Of a DNA stretch of 64,000 nucleotides, positions 39,229-50,810 are shown in pieces; the first letter of the stretch is position 1; every line of letters begins with the position of its first letter. The DNA lies in NCBI RefSeq assembly GCF_900090045.1, contig NC_041776.1, positions 682,001-746,000 of the forward strand, given 5' to 3'. This DNA comes from Plasmodium malariae. Taxonomy: Eukaryota > Apicomplexa > Aconoidasida > Haemosporida > Plasmodiidae. The position numbers and the translations under genes were made by a program. Below the pieces are notes generated by a model. It was not told the origin of the DNA and ran no database searches. It worked only from the letters and a program-made list of their open reading frames with translations.

Positions 39229-39818
39229 CTATTTTTGCTTTTTCATCTTATTCTGTTCCATTTCATTTATTTCTTTTAGCATTAGTTTTCTCTTTTCATC
39301 AGCTGTTAAATTATGATCTAGTACTAAGGAATCATAATCAGATTTCGAATAGTAAGGCCTATTCCAATTTTTTATTTCTTCATACGTGAACAATTCTGCT
39401 TCTTTTTTTTTGAAAAACAAATTATTGTTCTTCGGGTGATTGTACTCACTAATTAAAATCCACACAAGTCCAACGGTTAACCCTTAAAAAAAAAAAAAAA
39501 AAATAGAATATATGTAAAAGGAAATAGCAATAGGAATATAGGAAAGTGTGTATGCTGAAGTGCATATGTATTCTGAATGAAAAACTAATGTGAACAATCT
39601 TCTACATCAGCAAAATATTAAAAAAAAAAAATAATAATAAAAGAATAAAATTATCTAAATATGCAAAATTAATAGAATGATGATATAGTAAATTTTTCTC
39701 ATTCTTCAACTGTACCGGAAAACCATACACTAATTCTGAATGCGGGACTCCCTTTAAGTAATGCAGTTCTTTTAAAGTTATTTATTTCTTTTGCTATTCT
39801 GTTCTTTATGTTATTCAT
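39229..39818 (-). CDS. small single-pass membrane protein, two exons (hypothetical)
   Basis: Exon 1 is 39818-39716 and starts MNNIKNRIAKEINNFKR. The intron has donor GTACAG and a poly-T acceptor ending TTTTTTAAG. Exon 2 is 39482-39229. The joint codon (G+GG) is in phase, giving 118 aa. The protein has a basic N-terminus, one hydrophobic helix formed across the junction (RISVWFSGLTVGLVWILIS) and a hydrophilic, Lys/Glu-rich C-terminus (LTADEKRKLMLKEINEMEQN). This layout is common in small mitochondrial inner-membrane proteins such as respiratory-complex subunits or assembly factors, but I see no family signature. Compartment and function are inference only. Confidence 0.75.
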
Positions 39819-40400
39819 TAGAAAATTTTGAAGTCAATAAAGTTTTACAAAAAACGGAATAAACATAAATTAAAGAAGTAAAATTTACGAGAACAATGCT
39901 TACGTAATTGAAGAGAAAAATTTAAATGTTAATAACCCACTTTAAAAAATTAATTAAATAAGAAAAATTGATTAAGAAGTGCTCGTTAAAAAATGTGAAA
40001 TTTGGCGTTTGGTAGAGGGCATTTTTTTTTTCGATGTTCGTAATTTGAGGATATGCGTAAATATGTATACGTATATATGTATATATATAAGAATATGTGA
40101 AAAGAAAAAAAAAAGAAGATATAATTTGCAACGTTTTTTCTTATTCATATATGAAGTTTTTAATTTATTTGCGAATTAGTATCTCGTATGTTATTTACCT
40201 CAATTTTGTAGCTTCTTAAATTCGTGTTAAAAGGATCGTTAAAAGTTTGCATGTACGCGTAAGTATATATATTTATGTATATTTATATTTGTGTACGTAT
40301 ACGTATACATACATTAATATTGTTCTTTAAATTTTCCCATGATTTAATAACTACCATGAAGATGTAATTGCGACATCCTAATGAACACCCTTATAATATA
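39819..40400. other. divergent spacer between the small membrane protein and PUS7
   Basis: A 582-base AT-rich head-to-head spacer. ORFs here (for example 39979-40179) are Tyr/Ile/Lys low complexity. It presumably holds both promoters. Confidence 0.65.
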
Positions 40401-43172
40401 ATGTTTTTTAGGAAAAGCGCTAAGTTACTCTTAGTAAATAGTAGAGCCACTGCCTTATCATTAGCAAAGAACTATAATTTTATAAGTAATTTGCGTTATT
40501 ATTTATGTGACTATTTATTAGAAGAGCATGTGGGAATCAACCATTTTATGAGTGATTTATTAGTGGTAAATAATGAAGAAAAAAAATTAGATTTAAAAAA
40601 AAGAGAAGATCTTGAATGTGTCTTTAAATACAAATGCGAAGATTTCCATGTGTACGAAATTGAAAAGAACAAAAATGTTTTAAATTTAAAATATGTTAAA
40701 AGAAAAATATTAGATGGTGATGTAATAAAGAACAAGGACGCAAATAGAATAAGAAAGCTCAGAAGTGAAGATGAGTTACAGGATCCATGTGAGGAAGGGC
40801 GAAGAGATAACGGGGAAGGAAATAGCAAGCGAAGCGTAGTAATTACTAACACGAATTGTATGAACAGCTTATCAGAAAAGGAAGAGATAGAGTGCTATTA
40901 TATAGCAAAACTTTATTGTGAGAATAAGATATACGATGAAAAAAAGGAATGGATAAGTTTTATTCTGTACAAGGTTAATAAAGATACACAAGAGGCAATC
41001 AGAGAAATTAGCAAATATTCTGACATAGCAATTAAAGATTTTCATTATTCAGGGTTTAAAGATAAGAGAAGTGTTTCTACGCAAGTAATTACAACAAGTA
41101 GAAGTAATATGAAAAAAATTATTTGTATCAGAAATGAATATTTGAAAAAAAAAAACAAAAAGATATTAATTTGTAATATTGAGAAGGTTGATAAAAAAAT
41201 AGAATTAGGGGAACATTGTGGGAACCATTTTATAGTAGTTCTAAGGAATGTTCAAACGAATAAAGATTATTTAAGGAGTAGGTTAAGTGTTATTAAAAAA
41301 TATGGCTTCATTAATTATTTTGGCATGCAACGATTTGGAGGCTATAAAAATACATTCAATAAGGGTAAAGCACTCATATGTAGAAATTATAAAGAGTACA
41401 TAAATTTTGTTTTAGATCCACATATCTTTGAAAATAAAATTTTTTATGGAAATATTATTAAAGATAATGTAACCCTTTGTTTGAAAAATGCTTGTAATAT
41501 ATACCAAAGAAAAAAAAATGCTACTTTTGCCTTTCAATATTTTGTTCAAAGAATGAACAAAATACTCAGAAAAAACAATGTTATACCAAGTAGTAAGCTA
41601 AATAATCATTTGTGCATAAACAAATATTTGTGTTCGTACATGACTAATTCAGAGTATGAAGCCTTTATCCTTCTTCGTAATTTGTACATGTGTGAAAAAA
41701 ATAATAAAAGAGGTGCATTCTCAAACATTGAACGTGATGATACAGCTGAGCAGCATCATTTAGTGAATAGTTTTAATATAAACTTAAATTTAAATTTTAT
41801 TAGTGCTGGTGGTAGAGAAGAGAAAAATAGGCACTTAATAACGGGGCAGATAAATTGCAGACATATCAAACAAAAAGAATATAATTTTTATAAAAATGAA
41901 AAGACATGTGTTAAGGGAATAAGTATGGAAACAAGAAGATTTCACATGCATTCATACAGCGCAAAAATATTTAATATGTTAACATCTTACAGATTGGAAA
42001 ATTTTGGTGTGAAGTTAACATGTGGTGACTATGTTTTTACAAAAAAAATCCAACCCGAAATAGCTGAAACAAAAAATCAACATAACTATATAACTATGTT
42101 GTATGATCATAATAATCACTTAGATGACCTAAATATTTATAACGTCGTTTTACCTATTTTAGGCACATTGCCTAATAGACTATCCTATTTAAATATTTTT
42201 AAACAGTTTTACAGAAAATATTTAGGACAAAAAGTTAGAATTGTTTTTTTGGAAATATTATTATACTTAATTTACACCTTACACGAAGATAATTTATTTA
42301 GTGCCCACTGTAATGTATTAATTGACAATTATGTTAATAATTTGATAGCAAAAAACAGAAAAAATATTAATCAATCTATTATGTTAGCTAGCCAAAATAT
42401 ATTAACCAGAGTTGTACCTATTAAACAGACTTTATATATAATAAAAAAATTCGATACGTATATAAATTCTTTTGAGTATGAATATGGAATGACTTGTGTT
42501 TTTAGAAATGTAGTTGTATTACCAAAAAATTTATATTACTGTTTTTGTGATTACAACGAACCCAAGGTAAAATTTGTATCCGATTTATACGCAGATAACT
42601 TCATAAATAATAAAATTTTGAATATGCAAGAGGAAAACAAAGATAATTTTAACATAAACGGTACTTGTAACACTGATAAGCAAGGTACACATGATGGTGT
42701 TATAGATAATACTCATCGCGAAAGTTTTGCATATAATATTGTTGAAAAAAGTGAAAAATTAAACAGTAATAATAATCACTTAATGGAATATTCAAATTGT
42801 AATGATGAAAATGTACATACTCAAATGGACGGTAAAGTAAAAAGTATTCATTGTACTTCTTTAAAAAGAAAAGATGAACATATAGATCCTGTAAACTTTC
42901 CAAAAGATATACTTGCACCGTGCAGAAATAAGGGGTGGTGGAAAAAAAAAGAGAGGACATATACGTACAATTTTAGCGCTCTAATATTAAGTTTTAATTT
43001 AAACTCTTCTACATATGCTACTATGCTAGTAAGAGAATTATATGGAAAACGTAATGAACTCTTAGTTCATAATTTAATTAAAAATTGTCAGAACTACGAT
43101 AAAAAAATTGAAAGCTTAAGGCAGGGGAAAGAAGGTAGAGGTAATTCCAGGGCATCGAAAATGAAGAATTAA
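40401..43172 (+). CDS. tRNA/mRNA pseudouridine synthase, TruD/PUS7 family
   Basis: A single exon of 923 aa from the ATG at 40401; the frame continues 11 codons upstream only to a TTG, so that ATG is preferred. TruD/PUS7 enzymes isomerise uridine to pseudouridine. The catalytic motif is HYSGFKDKRSVSTQ (the family's GxKDKxAxTxQ), near residue 220. Other landmarks are NYFGMQRFGGYKN (about 315), a TruD-like LGTLPNRLSYLNIF region and a C-terminal ALILSFNLNSSTYATMLVREL. Long Asn/Lys-rich inserts split the domain (residues about 425-520 and 740-850), so it is larger than the ~660-680-aa yeast and human proteins. The N-terminus (FFRKSAKLLLVNSRATALS) is somewhat like an organelle-targeting sequence, but a weak one. 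The target RNA is not predictable from sequence. Confidence 0.92.
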   Translation: MFFRKSAKLLLVNSRATALSLAKNYNFISNLRYYLCDYLLEEHVGINHFMSDLLVVNNEEKKLDLKKREDLECVFKYKCEDFHVYEIEKNKNVLNLKYVKRKILDGDVIKNKDANRIRKLRSEDELQDPCEEGRRDNGEGNSKRSVVITNTNCMNSLSEKEEIECYYIAKLYCENKIYDEKKEWISFILYKVNKDTQEAIREISKYSDIAIKDFHYSGFKDKRSVSTQVITTSRSNMKKIICIRNEYLKKKNKKILICNIEKVDKKIELGEHCGNHFIVVLRNVQTNKDYLRSRLSVIKKYGFINYFGMQRFGGYKNTFNKGKALICRNYKEYINFVLDPHIFENKIFYGNIIKDNVTLCLKNACNIYQRKKNATFAFQYFVQRMNKILRKNNVIPSSKLNNHLCINKYLCSYMTNSEYEAFILLRNLYMCEKNNKRGAFSNIERDDTAEQHHLVNSFNINLNLNFISAGGREEKNRHLITGQINCRHIKQKEYNFYKNEKTCVKGISMETRRFHMHSYSAKIFNMLTSYRLENFGVKLTCGDYVFTKKIQPEIAETKNQHNYITMLYDHNNHLDDLNIYNVVLPILGTLPNRLSYLNIFKQFYRKYLGQKVRIVFLEILLYLIYTLHEDNLFSAHCNVLIDNYVNNLIAKNRKNINQSIMLASQNILTRVVPIKQTLYIIKKFDTYINSFEYEYGMTCVFRNVVVLPKNLYYCFCDYNEPKVKFVSDLYADNFINNKILNMQEENKDNFNINGTCNTDKQGTHDGVIDNTHRESFAYNIVEKSEKLNSNNNHLMEYSNCNDENVHTQMDGKVKSIHCTSLKRKDEHIDPVNFPKDILAPCRNKGWWKKKERTYTYNFSALILSFNLNSSTYATMLVRELYGKRNELLVHNLIKNCQNYDKKIESLRQGKEGRGNSRASKMKN

Positions 43173-44062
43173 AGGGGTAAGAAAATAGGGGAAATTTTAC
43201 GGAAAATACAAATGAGGAATTAGAGCGGGAAGAGAAAGAGTCCATTTTTTTTCGTTTAAATAATGGACAGATTTTACTAATTATGAATTTATTTTAATCT
43301 TAATATAAATATATCCAGTATGAACAATTAATTTGGTACAATTTGAAAATAAAAGATATTTATAAACTACATTCATTTTGTTGTATTTTTTTTTATTTTT
43401 TTTTATATCGAATTATATGCACATTTTAATATTCGCCTTAAAATGTTACAAAAGTTTAATGAAACTCTTTTATATAAATTAAGGACAATTCGAAATTTTT
43501 TATTAATAAAAAAAATACCTTTTTTTAGTAGTTGTATCTTTATATCTGATTCATCAGTAAAAACTTTTCTTTTCTTCATTGTAAAAGAATACTTATACGA
43601 AGCACCAATTTTTTTTTTTTAATTAAAAATTTGTTAACATGTTAGAATTTAGCATTTATTTTTGGGCAGGAGATCAAAAGAGATAAGACGTGATGCGAAG
43701 AAAACCTTGTATATATGTATATACATATACACACATATATATGTATTTATATAAAAAAATTAATCATATACTCGTTAAATTAATTAAAAAGGTTCACAAA
43801 GATTGGATAAAACAAATTAAAATTTATACTTTTTAAAAAATTATGCTTCTAATGTACATGCATACATACATACATACGTGCGTATGTATATACATATTAT
43901 GTTAATACGTATGTGTGAACACGTCTTTACGCCTGTTGTTGTGACGGCACATATGAGAAATACATGTAAAATATACACGCATTTGTAATATATGGAAATA
44001 CCTCTATGTAATCCACAATTTGAATATTCACATGTAACACAGATCGATAAATAAGGAAAAAA
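43173..44062. other. convergent 3' spacer between PUS7 and AP-4 beta
   Basis: An AT-rich spacer with (CATA)n-like stretches near 43858-43880. No gene-like ORF was seen. Confidence 0.7.
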
Positions 44063-47000
44063 TTACATAAAGTCTAAAAATATGTCTCTAAAATAGTCAG
44101 TAAATTTTTCAGTAATGTCAAGATTGTTACACTGGGATTTCAATATCCAATTAATTGAATTTTCTACTTTATTAAAAATAAGCTCAATAAATATATAATG
44201 CTTTGTATAAAATTGAGAATACATGTAAAACTTTAAACATTGATCAATTTCCCCTGAGGCAAGTGTAATAATATTATATTTCGATAATAGCTCATCAATA
44301 GTTTCTATTTGTAAATTGTAGTAATTTTTTCGTAAAAATATTTTCTCATTATTTTGTTCTGGTAAAACATTCCATTGTTCTTGATAAAATTCTGGGTTAA
44401 TATGATCTGCATCGATTAAAATTTCTTTTAACTTTTTAAAATTATTAGAATTATGGATATCAAATAAATCATGTGACTTTTTTTTTCCCCCTTCATTCTC
44501 ACTTTGGTCATTATTATTATTACTGCCATTATTGAAGGATTTTTTTTTTTTGTTTTTATTATATACGGTCGTAATAATATTATGATTCAAATTCTTGGTA
44601 GTATAATGGATGGGAACATTTTCTGACTCCTTATTTTGACTATATATATCCTGACTAACAGTACTATTATAGTTTGCACTACTCCTATTATCATCATTTA
44701 GTAATATATCTTCATTCATGCTCAGTAAATTATTACATGTTTTGTAAGAGAAGGAGGTGTGAATATTATTACTGCTAATAAAATTGTCGTTTTTTTCAGA
44801 CTTATGATTTTTATTATGATCTTTATTATCATTTACATTTAATCTGTTTAAGTCATTCGGTTGTATAATCATATGATCCCCATTATCAACATTATCACCA
44901 TTATCATCAATGTCCTCATTATCACCATTACCACCATTATCATCATTTTCTTCAGGATCATATACTCCCCCAAAACATATTTTGGAATATTCTACAAATT
45001 TATTTACAGGCTGTTTATATAATACAGATAATGTGTTGAACTCATTGTATAATTTGTCTAATAATATATTTTCATATGATTCGCAAAAGTTTTTTACTAA
45101 CTTTTTTTTACAAGCAATTATATTAAAAGCCTCTTCATAATTATAATTTAACATATTATAATAAAAATACATTTTATCCGTAAGTTCTGGGTATTTATAA
45201 TTCTTTAATATATTATCAAATAGGCTTGATACAATTATTTTCATTTCAGATGGTCTTCTATATAACACTTTTATGCATGACGTTAATAATTCTAACATAA
45301 ATAAATAAGAACAATCCGTTAAGTGTACATATTCTTCTAAAATATATGGTGCATTTTCAATATATTCACAATATTCTCCAATAATCCAAAAATAAGAAAT
45401 TATCCCTTCATTATCAATTAATCTATTATCAAGTTTTATAATTTCTTCAATAATTACTTTTGTATACTCTTCATATTTTCTTAATATGTTAGCTAGCATT
45501 TTTATGGTAGCACTGCATATGTGAGAGTAATTCATGGGTAAAAATGTCGATAAAGCTAACTCTACTATCTTTGAAATGGCCTTGGGTATTTTTAACGCTA
45601 TTGAACCAATGGAAGAAATAGCCTTCTGAGCGATGCTCACATTTCCATCTGAGATATACTCACTCAGTTCGTTGATTATCAAAAATACATTGTTCTGCGA
45701 GGAGGAAAATGTCAAAAGGAGCACATACATACATATGTACTAATATATGGGGTCGTAAGTATTAAAAACATGCACATGGAGACGCACCTAGCAAAGTAAA
45801 GAACACAATATACAGGTATATACATGCTGTACACATAAAATAATAAGACATTATCAAATCGAGTGTATGTGGAAAAAGAAAAAGGGGAAATCCTCTTAAG
45901 GGCACCAAAAAGGAACACGTAATTGATTGCAAAAATTGAAAAGTGAAAATGCAAAAAAAAAAAAAAAAAAGAAATTAAAAAATCAAAGATCAAAGAACAA
46001 AGAACAAAAAAACAGAGAAAAATTTTACTTACCTTTGCTGCAACGGAGACGAGAATATCCAATTTAATATCTTTAATATACGTGAGATCATTGTATCGAA
46101 AAAAGAAATGCTTATAATCATAATCAAAAATTCCGTAGTTCAATTTATTTGCTTCATGCAATAACAAATGTGTATGTAACAGGACGATATAGGAAATTTC
46201 GTAAGAGGAAGTGGAAATTAACGTAAGTAAAGGATCTTTCATTCTTTGAAAAATTTTAATTTGTAAATTTGGATCATTCGCAGAAAAATTTAGAAAACAT
46301 TTTAAACAAGCTAAAAAAACGGCGGATGAAAAATCTCTTATATGATTTTCTAAAATATTCATAATATCATACATTTCATCTTCATTATCTGGAATATATG
46401 TACTAACAATATTTAATACTACACATTTCCCCCATTCGTTAAAAGTTGATATTTTATTTAACATATTAAAAATTATTTCTTTATTTACTTTCAATCCTCC
46501 TTCATCTATTAATATTTCATTTAATGCATGCACAGCATTTATTATACACTGAGAATCTTTATCTAATAACTTATTTTTCAAAATTTTTATAATATCATTT
46601 TTTATAGATAACTGAGGATTCATTTTGATTAATTTTACACAACTAATAATTGCGATTCGCCTAACATATGAATTCTTATCATTTAATCCATTAAATAAGG
46701 GGCCTTCTATGTATTCATATAAATTATTAATTCTTAAATTACAAAAACTACGAAGAGCTAAACCTCTTATTATGGGATCTTCATCTTTGCTGTCCTTTTG
46801 TAAAGTGTTTATTGTGAGAATGGACAATTCGGAATTGGTTTCTGCGTTAAATATGGGGGGGGGAGGGAGAATTTTGAGACGTAAGAAGTGTAGCATAAAT
46901 ATGAAGCGTAATATTTTTAGTGCAAAATGTGAAGTGCCAAAAGAATATGTAACGCATGAGAAATAGAAACAGTTGCAAAATCACTGATAAGGCAAATCAT

Positions 47001-47647
47001 GAATGGAAACACTAATTCATAAGGGAGAATAAATAAAATGGAATTGAATAAAATTAAATGAACATCTGAAAAGATATTTGAGTGAACATTCCACTAGCCA
47101 ATATAAGGATCAAAAAACATACCTGCATAATTGTTTAAATATAAATAAATCATTTTTTTTTGTATTATATCATTTGTGCTAGACATCATTATAATATCGG
47201 GAAATAACTTAGATACATCTACACCTAATGTCATATATGCTATTACTTTCTTTAAGATCTCTCTCTTTTTTTCGTCATTTTTTTCTTGTGGCAGTTTTCT
47301 TAAAATATCTTTTAGCTTGTTTATCTCGCTCTGCAATTTTGGGAAACGAAATCCAGTATATTATAAGGCGTACACGTACGTGTTGGTATGTATGTAAATA
47401 TGTAAATATGTAAGCATATATGCAAAATATATATATCATGTGTATTTTGCAAACGTAAATATATATATTTGTGCCCATACATATATATATGTGCATTATA
47501 TATATGTTCCCATCGCCAATTATCTGCTGCCTCCGTAAACAACTTTTTAAATACAACATATGTGAAATATATAGCTTTTACTTTCTTGCATTCTACAAGA
47601 TATTTTGGAATTGGCATATTTTTCTTATTTACTTGACCAGAAGACAT
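44063..47647 (-). CDS. AP-4 complex subunit beta (beta-adaptin), four exons
   Basis: Exons 47647-47582, 47330-47123, 46841-46033 and 45694-44063 join in frame (introns 251, 281 and 338 bases) to give 904 aa. Beta-adaptins form the trunk of adaptor coats that select cargo on membranes. The first exons give the family start (SEINKLKDILRKLP..., VIAYMTLGVDVSKLFPDI, QKKMIYLYLNNYA). The segments IIRGLALRSFCNLR and NDKNSYVRRIAIISCVKL resemble AP-4 beta more than AP-1/2 beta, which has IRALAVRTMG there. An appendage-like C-terminal domain (INPEFYQEQWNVLPEQ... to the end) fits the AP-4 beta tail. An Asn/Asp-rich linker (about bases 44500-44950) stands where the hinge lies. AP-1/2 beta cannot be fully excluded without alignment. 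Confidence 0.88.
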
Positions 47648-49198
47648 ATCAAAGAAAGTTGTATGGTGAAAGAAGATACACACTTTTATATATATATATA
47701 TAGGAAATATAAAAACAGAGGAACTTATGATCCTTATATCTCTGCTATTTTCCATAAGTTAAAAATCTTTGCTTTTAGAACTTGGGATTGTTTTTATTTT
47801 ATTCATGTAGCCAGTTGTGCTTATTTTTGAAGTTGCTTTTAATAAATTAAAAAAATAAATAAATAAATAAAAAAAAAAAAAGGGAACTATTTTTTTATTA
47901 AAAATATAAAACAAATATTAATACCTTCATTAAGGAGGTAAAGTTTACCTAACGAATAATAGTAAATGAAAACAAATTTTTTGAGAATTAAAAAAAAAGG
48001 AATTATTTCCCTTATTTTGTTTTAAATATATTATTAAAAAGGTATTTTTTCATTTTCGCTTTGAATGAGTTTTAATGAATATATTTTTACTTCTTTTCAT
48101 TTAAATTTTCTTTTCTTTTTTTTTTTTTTTTTGTTAAGAATTAAGATCTCTTCGCAAGGAAAGCAATGTTTCGTATAACATTTCAGTATGTTAGAATAAA
48201 AAAAAAAAAAAAAGACTTGTGTAACATTGTAATATTTTTTTTATTTTTATGTATTTTTACTTTTTTACTTTGTTACCGTTTAACTTTTTTTACTTCTTTA
48301 TGTTTTTACATTTTTACCTTTTTTACTTTATTTATTTTTAATTATGGCTTGATAAGAGTTTTTTTTTTAAAAACCAATCGTGAATAGTAATATTTCCAAA
48401 AAGGTATTCATCTTTAATTTCATTTGTTTTACTGAATATATATATTAATTTGTAGAGGTGTAAAATGACATATCGTTAATGTTTTTTTTAGTAACTACCA
48501 TTTTTTAGGCCTTGAAATGATCAAAAAAGCAATAAATATGAAAAAAAAAAAAAAATTAAGGTATTTTGGAAACAACTATATTTTAGCTTAATGAATAAAT
48601 ACACAAATAAAAGTGTACAATAAAAAACATGGTTTCAGTTTTTAAAAAAGGGCTAATGAAAAAAAAAAAAAAAAAAAAAATATAAACTTAAATTGTTATA
48701 AAACGTGTAATTTTTTAATTTAGACTGACAAATATAAAGTAGAAGTTAATTTATCATATAAACCTTTTGACCATGAAGAAATACCGAAGATGTCTTATAA
48801 TGTATACACATAATTAAGGAATCTAAAAATCAACAATGCACTTTTTATGGCGACAATAGTAAAAGAAGAATGTTTACACACTAGTTAATAGTAGCAATTG
48901 TGCATAATTATACATTTATATTAATACATGTTATGTATATATATGCACCCAGAACACCACAGTTCCATTGTGATTATACAGCTGAGTAACACAAGCATAA
49001 TATTTTAAATAACTTCTTATTACGAAAAAATGAACAAAAATTTGCATAAACTGTACAAGCATTAATAATAAAATAAATTCATTATATCCTCTGTTTTAAC
49101 ATTAAACATAATGTATCACAGGGATAACTTAATAAAATATGTACATGCAAAATTTATTATTTATATACCGTTTTTGTGTTTTTTCCTTTTATTTGCAG

Positions 49199-49600
49199 CA
49201 TATGATTTTGAAAGAAAGGTATATATAGGATAAAAAGCAAAAGAAAAGGATTTATTAATTCTTAAAAGGAAAAAGGACTAATGTATATTTAAAAAGGAAA
49301 ACAATGCTTTTAAAGGACCGGATATATTTATAGCGTTTTCATGCAGTGTATTTTCTTTAGATAAATAAAAATAACAGTTTTAAGAAATCCAATAGTTATA
49401 CTTCTTATTTTTAGAGCAAAAGAGATTAATTAAAATAATATTACAAACAAAGATAATTGTAGCTATGCTTATTTACCATTATGTGCAATCACTGCTTTGT
49501 AAAGCTATCGTATGTACATGCGTTACACACATTATCGGATGTATAAATATGTTAATATGTGGATGCCCTTAATCGGCATCCGAATGAAGAATAAAATTTT
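49199..49600 (+). ncRNA. less AT-rich island with GC-rich hairpin: candidate ncRNA or small exons
   Basis: A perfect 7-bp stem (GGATGCC 49561-49567 / GGCATCC 49575-49581, 7-base loop) stands out in DNA with very few G/C. The same stretch can be read as plus-strand exons 49199-49218, 49297-49345 and 49415-49572. They share phases and canonical splice sites (TTTGCAG, TTTTTAG acceptors) and give YDFERK, ENNAFKGPDIFIAFSC and a hydrophobic Cys-rich end. The two readings compete. Neither is established. Confidence 0.25.
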
Positions 49601-49763
49601 GTGCGTCGCTTTTTAATATTTCCTTCTTATATAATATATATTTTTTATGTGCTATCTTTACAATACAGCTACTATTCTTAAAGGGTTTATTACATTATTA
49701 GAAATTTTCCTCTAATATAAATGAGAATATTATATATATCAATAAAAAAATATAAAAAAAATA

Positions 49764-49767
<4 letters not shown>

Positions 49768-49802
<35 letters not shown>
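49768..49802. repeat. (AT)n microsatellite
   Basis: A perfect dinucleotide run of about 17 units in the gene desert. Confidence 0.85.
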
Positions 49803-49806
<4 letters not shown>

Positions 49807-50771
49807 AACACCTTTTTTCATAACAAAAAAGTTAATTTTTTTTATTCTTTGATTTTTTGTACTATAAGTTTCTTAAACACAAAATTGATACAACCATTTG
49901 GATTAATACCATTATAAATATAACGTCTTATTAAATTTCGTAACGGTTAAAACAAAAGTGGAAAGGGGAAAAAGGGGATTGTTTTTTTCTTTTTGTTTTT
50001 ATTGCTATTATCAAATATTCCTTGTTCTTTCCAGGAAATAATGCCATATATTTTGATGTTTGTGCTTTTTTGTTACAATAATATTACCAGTGTCATCTGT
50101 TACGCAAATGGGAAACTTCTACATACATATATATGTGTAGTATGTGTCACAAAAATAACTTGCCATTAACTAGTTTACTTTACAGGTTGGTCCTAATACT
50201 TTATATATTGTACTTCATATCTTTTGAATTAAGATGATGCATATAAAATCAAAAGAAAAAAAAAAAATTAATATTTATGTACAATTTAATAATCTTCATT
50301 TTCTTAAAAAAAAAAATTATTATTTCTTCTTTATATAAATGAGCGTTTTATCAACTGATATAAAGCCTTAAATTTATGAAAATATTAATTTTTTCTCATA
50401 AATTGTTATATTGAAAACAAATTTTTAATAAAATTTTATAAAAAAAATAAAAAATATGAATTCATTTTTCTTTGAGAAGAACCTGGTTTTATTACATATT
50501 AACAAAATGAGAAAAATAAGGATTGCGAATTTTTTTTTTTTTTTTTTTAATTTGTAAAAGATGGAATAAGCTAACAAAAGGAAAAATTTTTGTAAATCTT
50601 AAAAAACACCAATATTTGATGGTTCTTCCTTTGCGTTAATGCATATGTGTAAAAACATTAACAAAGGTAAATATGTGCAATATATGTAAACAAACTACCC
50701 GTAAGCAAGCAAATATAGATATATACCTAGGTGTATAATGCGAAAACGAGTACATAATACAACATGCTTTG

Positions 50772-50810
50772 ATAGCTCCACTTATACAAAACAAGGCTTG
50801 GGTGGACTAT
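50772..50810. ncRNA. hairpin in a less AT-rich island: candidate structured RNA
   Basis: ATAG(c)TCCAC (50772-50781) pairs with GTGGACTAT (50802-50810). This makes nine base pairs with one bulged C and a 20-base loop. The surrounding 50690-50890 is much less AT-rich than the flanks, and at least three frames, on both strands, are open for 20-50 codons. Open frames therefore do not indicate which strand, if any, is coding. Confidence 0.2.

Noticed and set aside
40368..40400. PUS7 start at 40368
   Set aside because: The codon is TTG; the first ATG in frame is at 40401.
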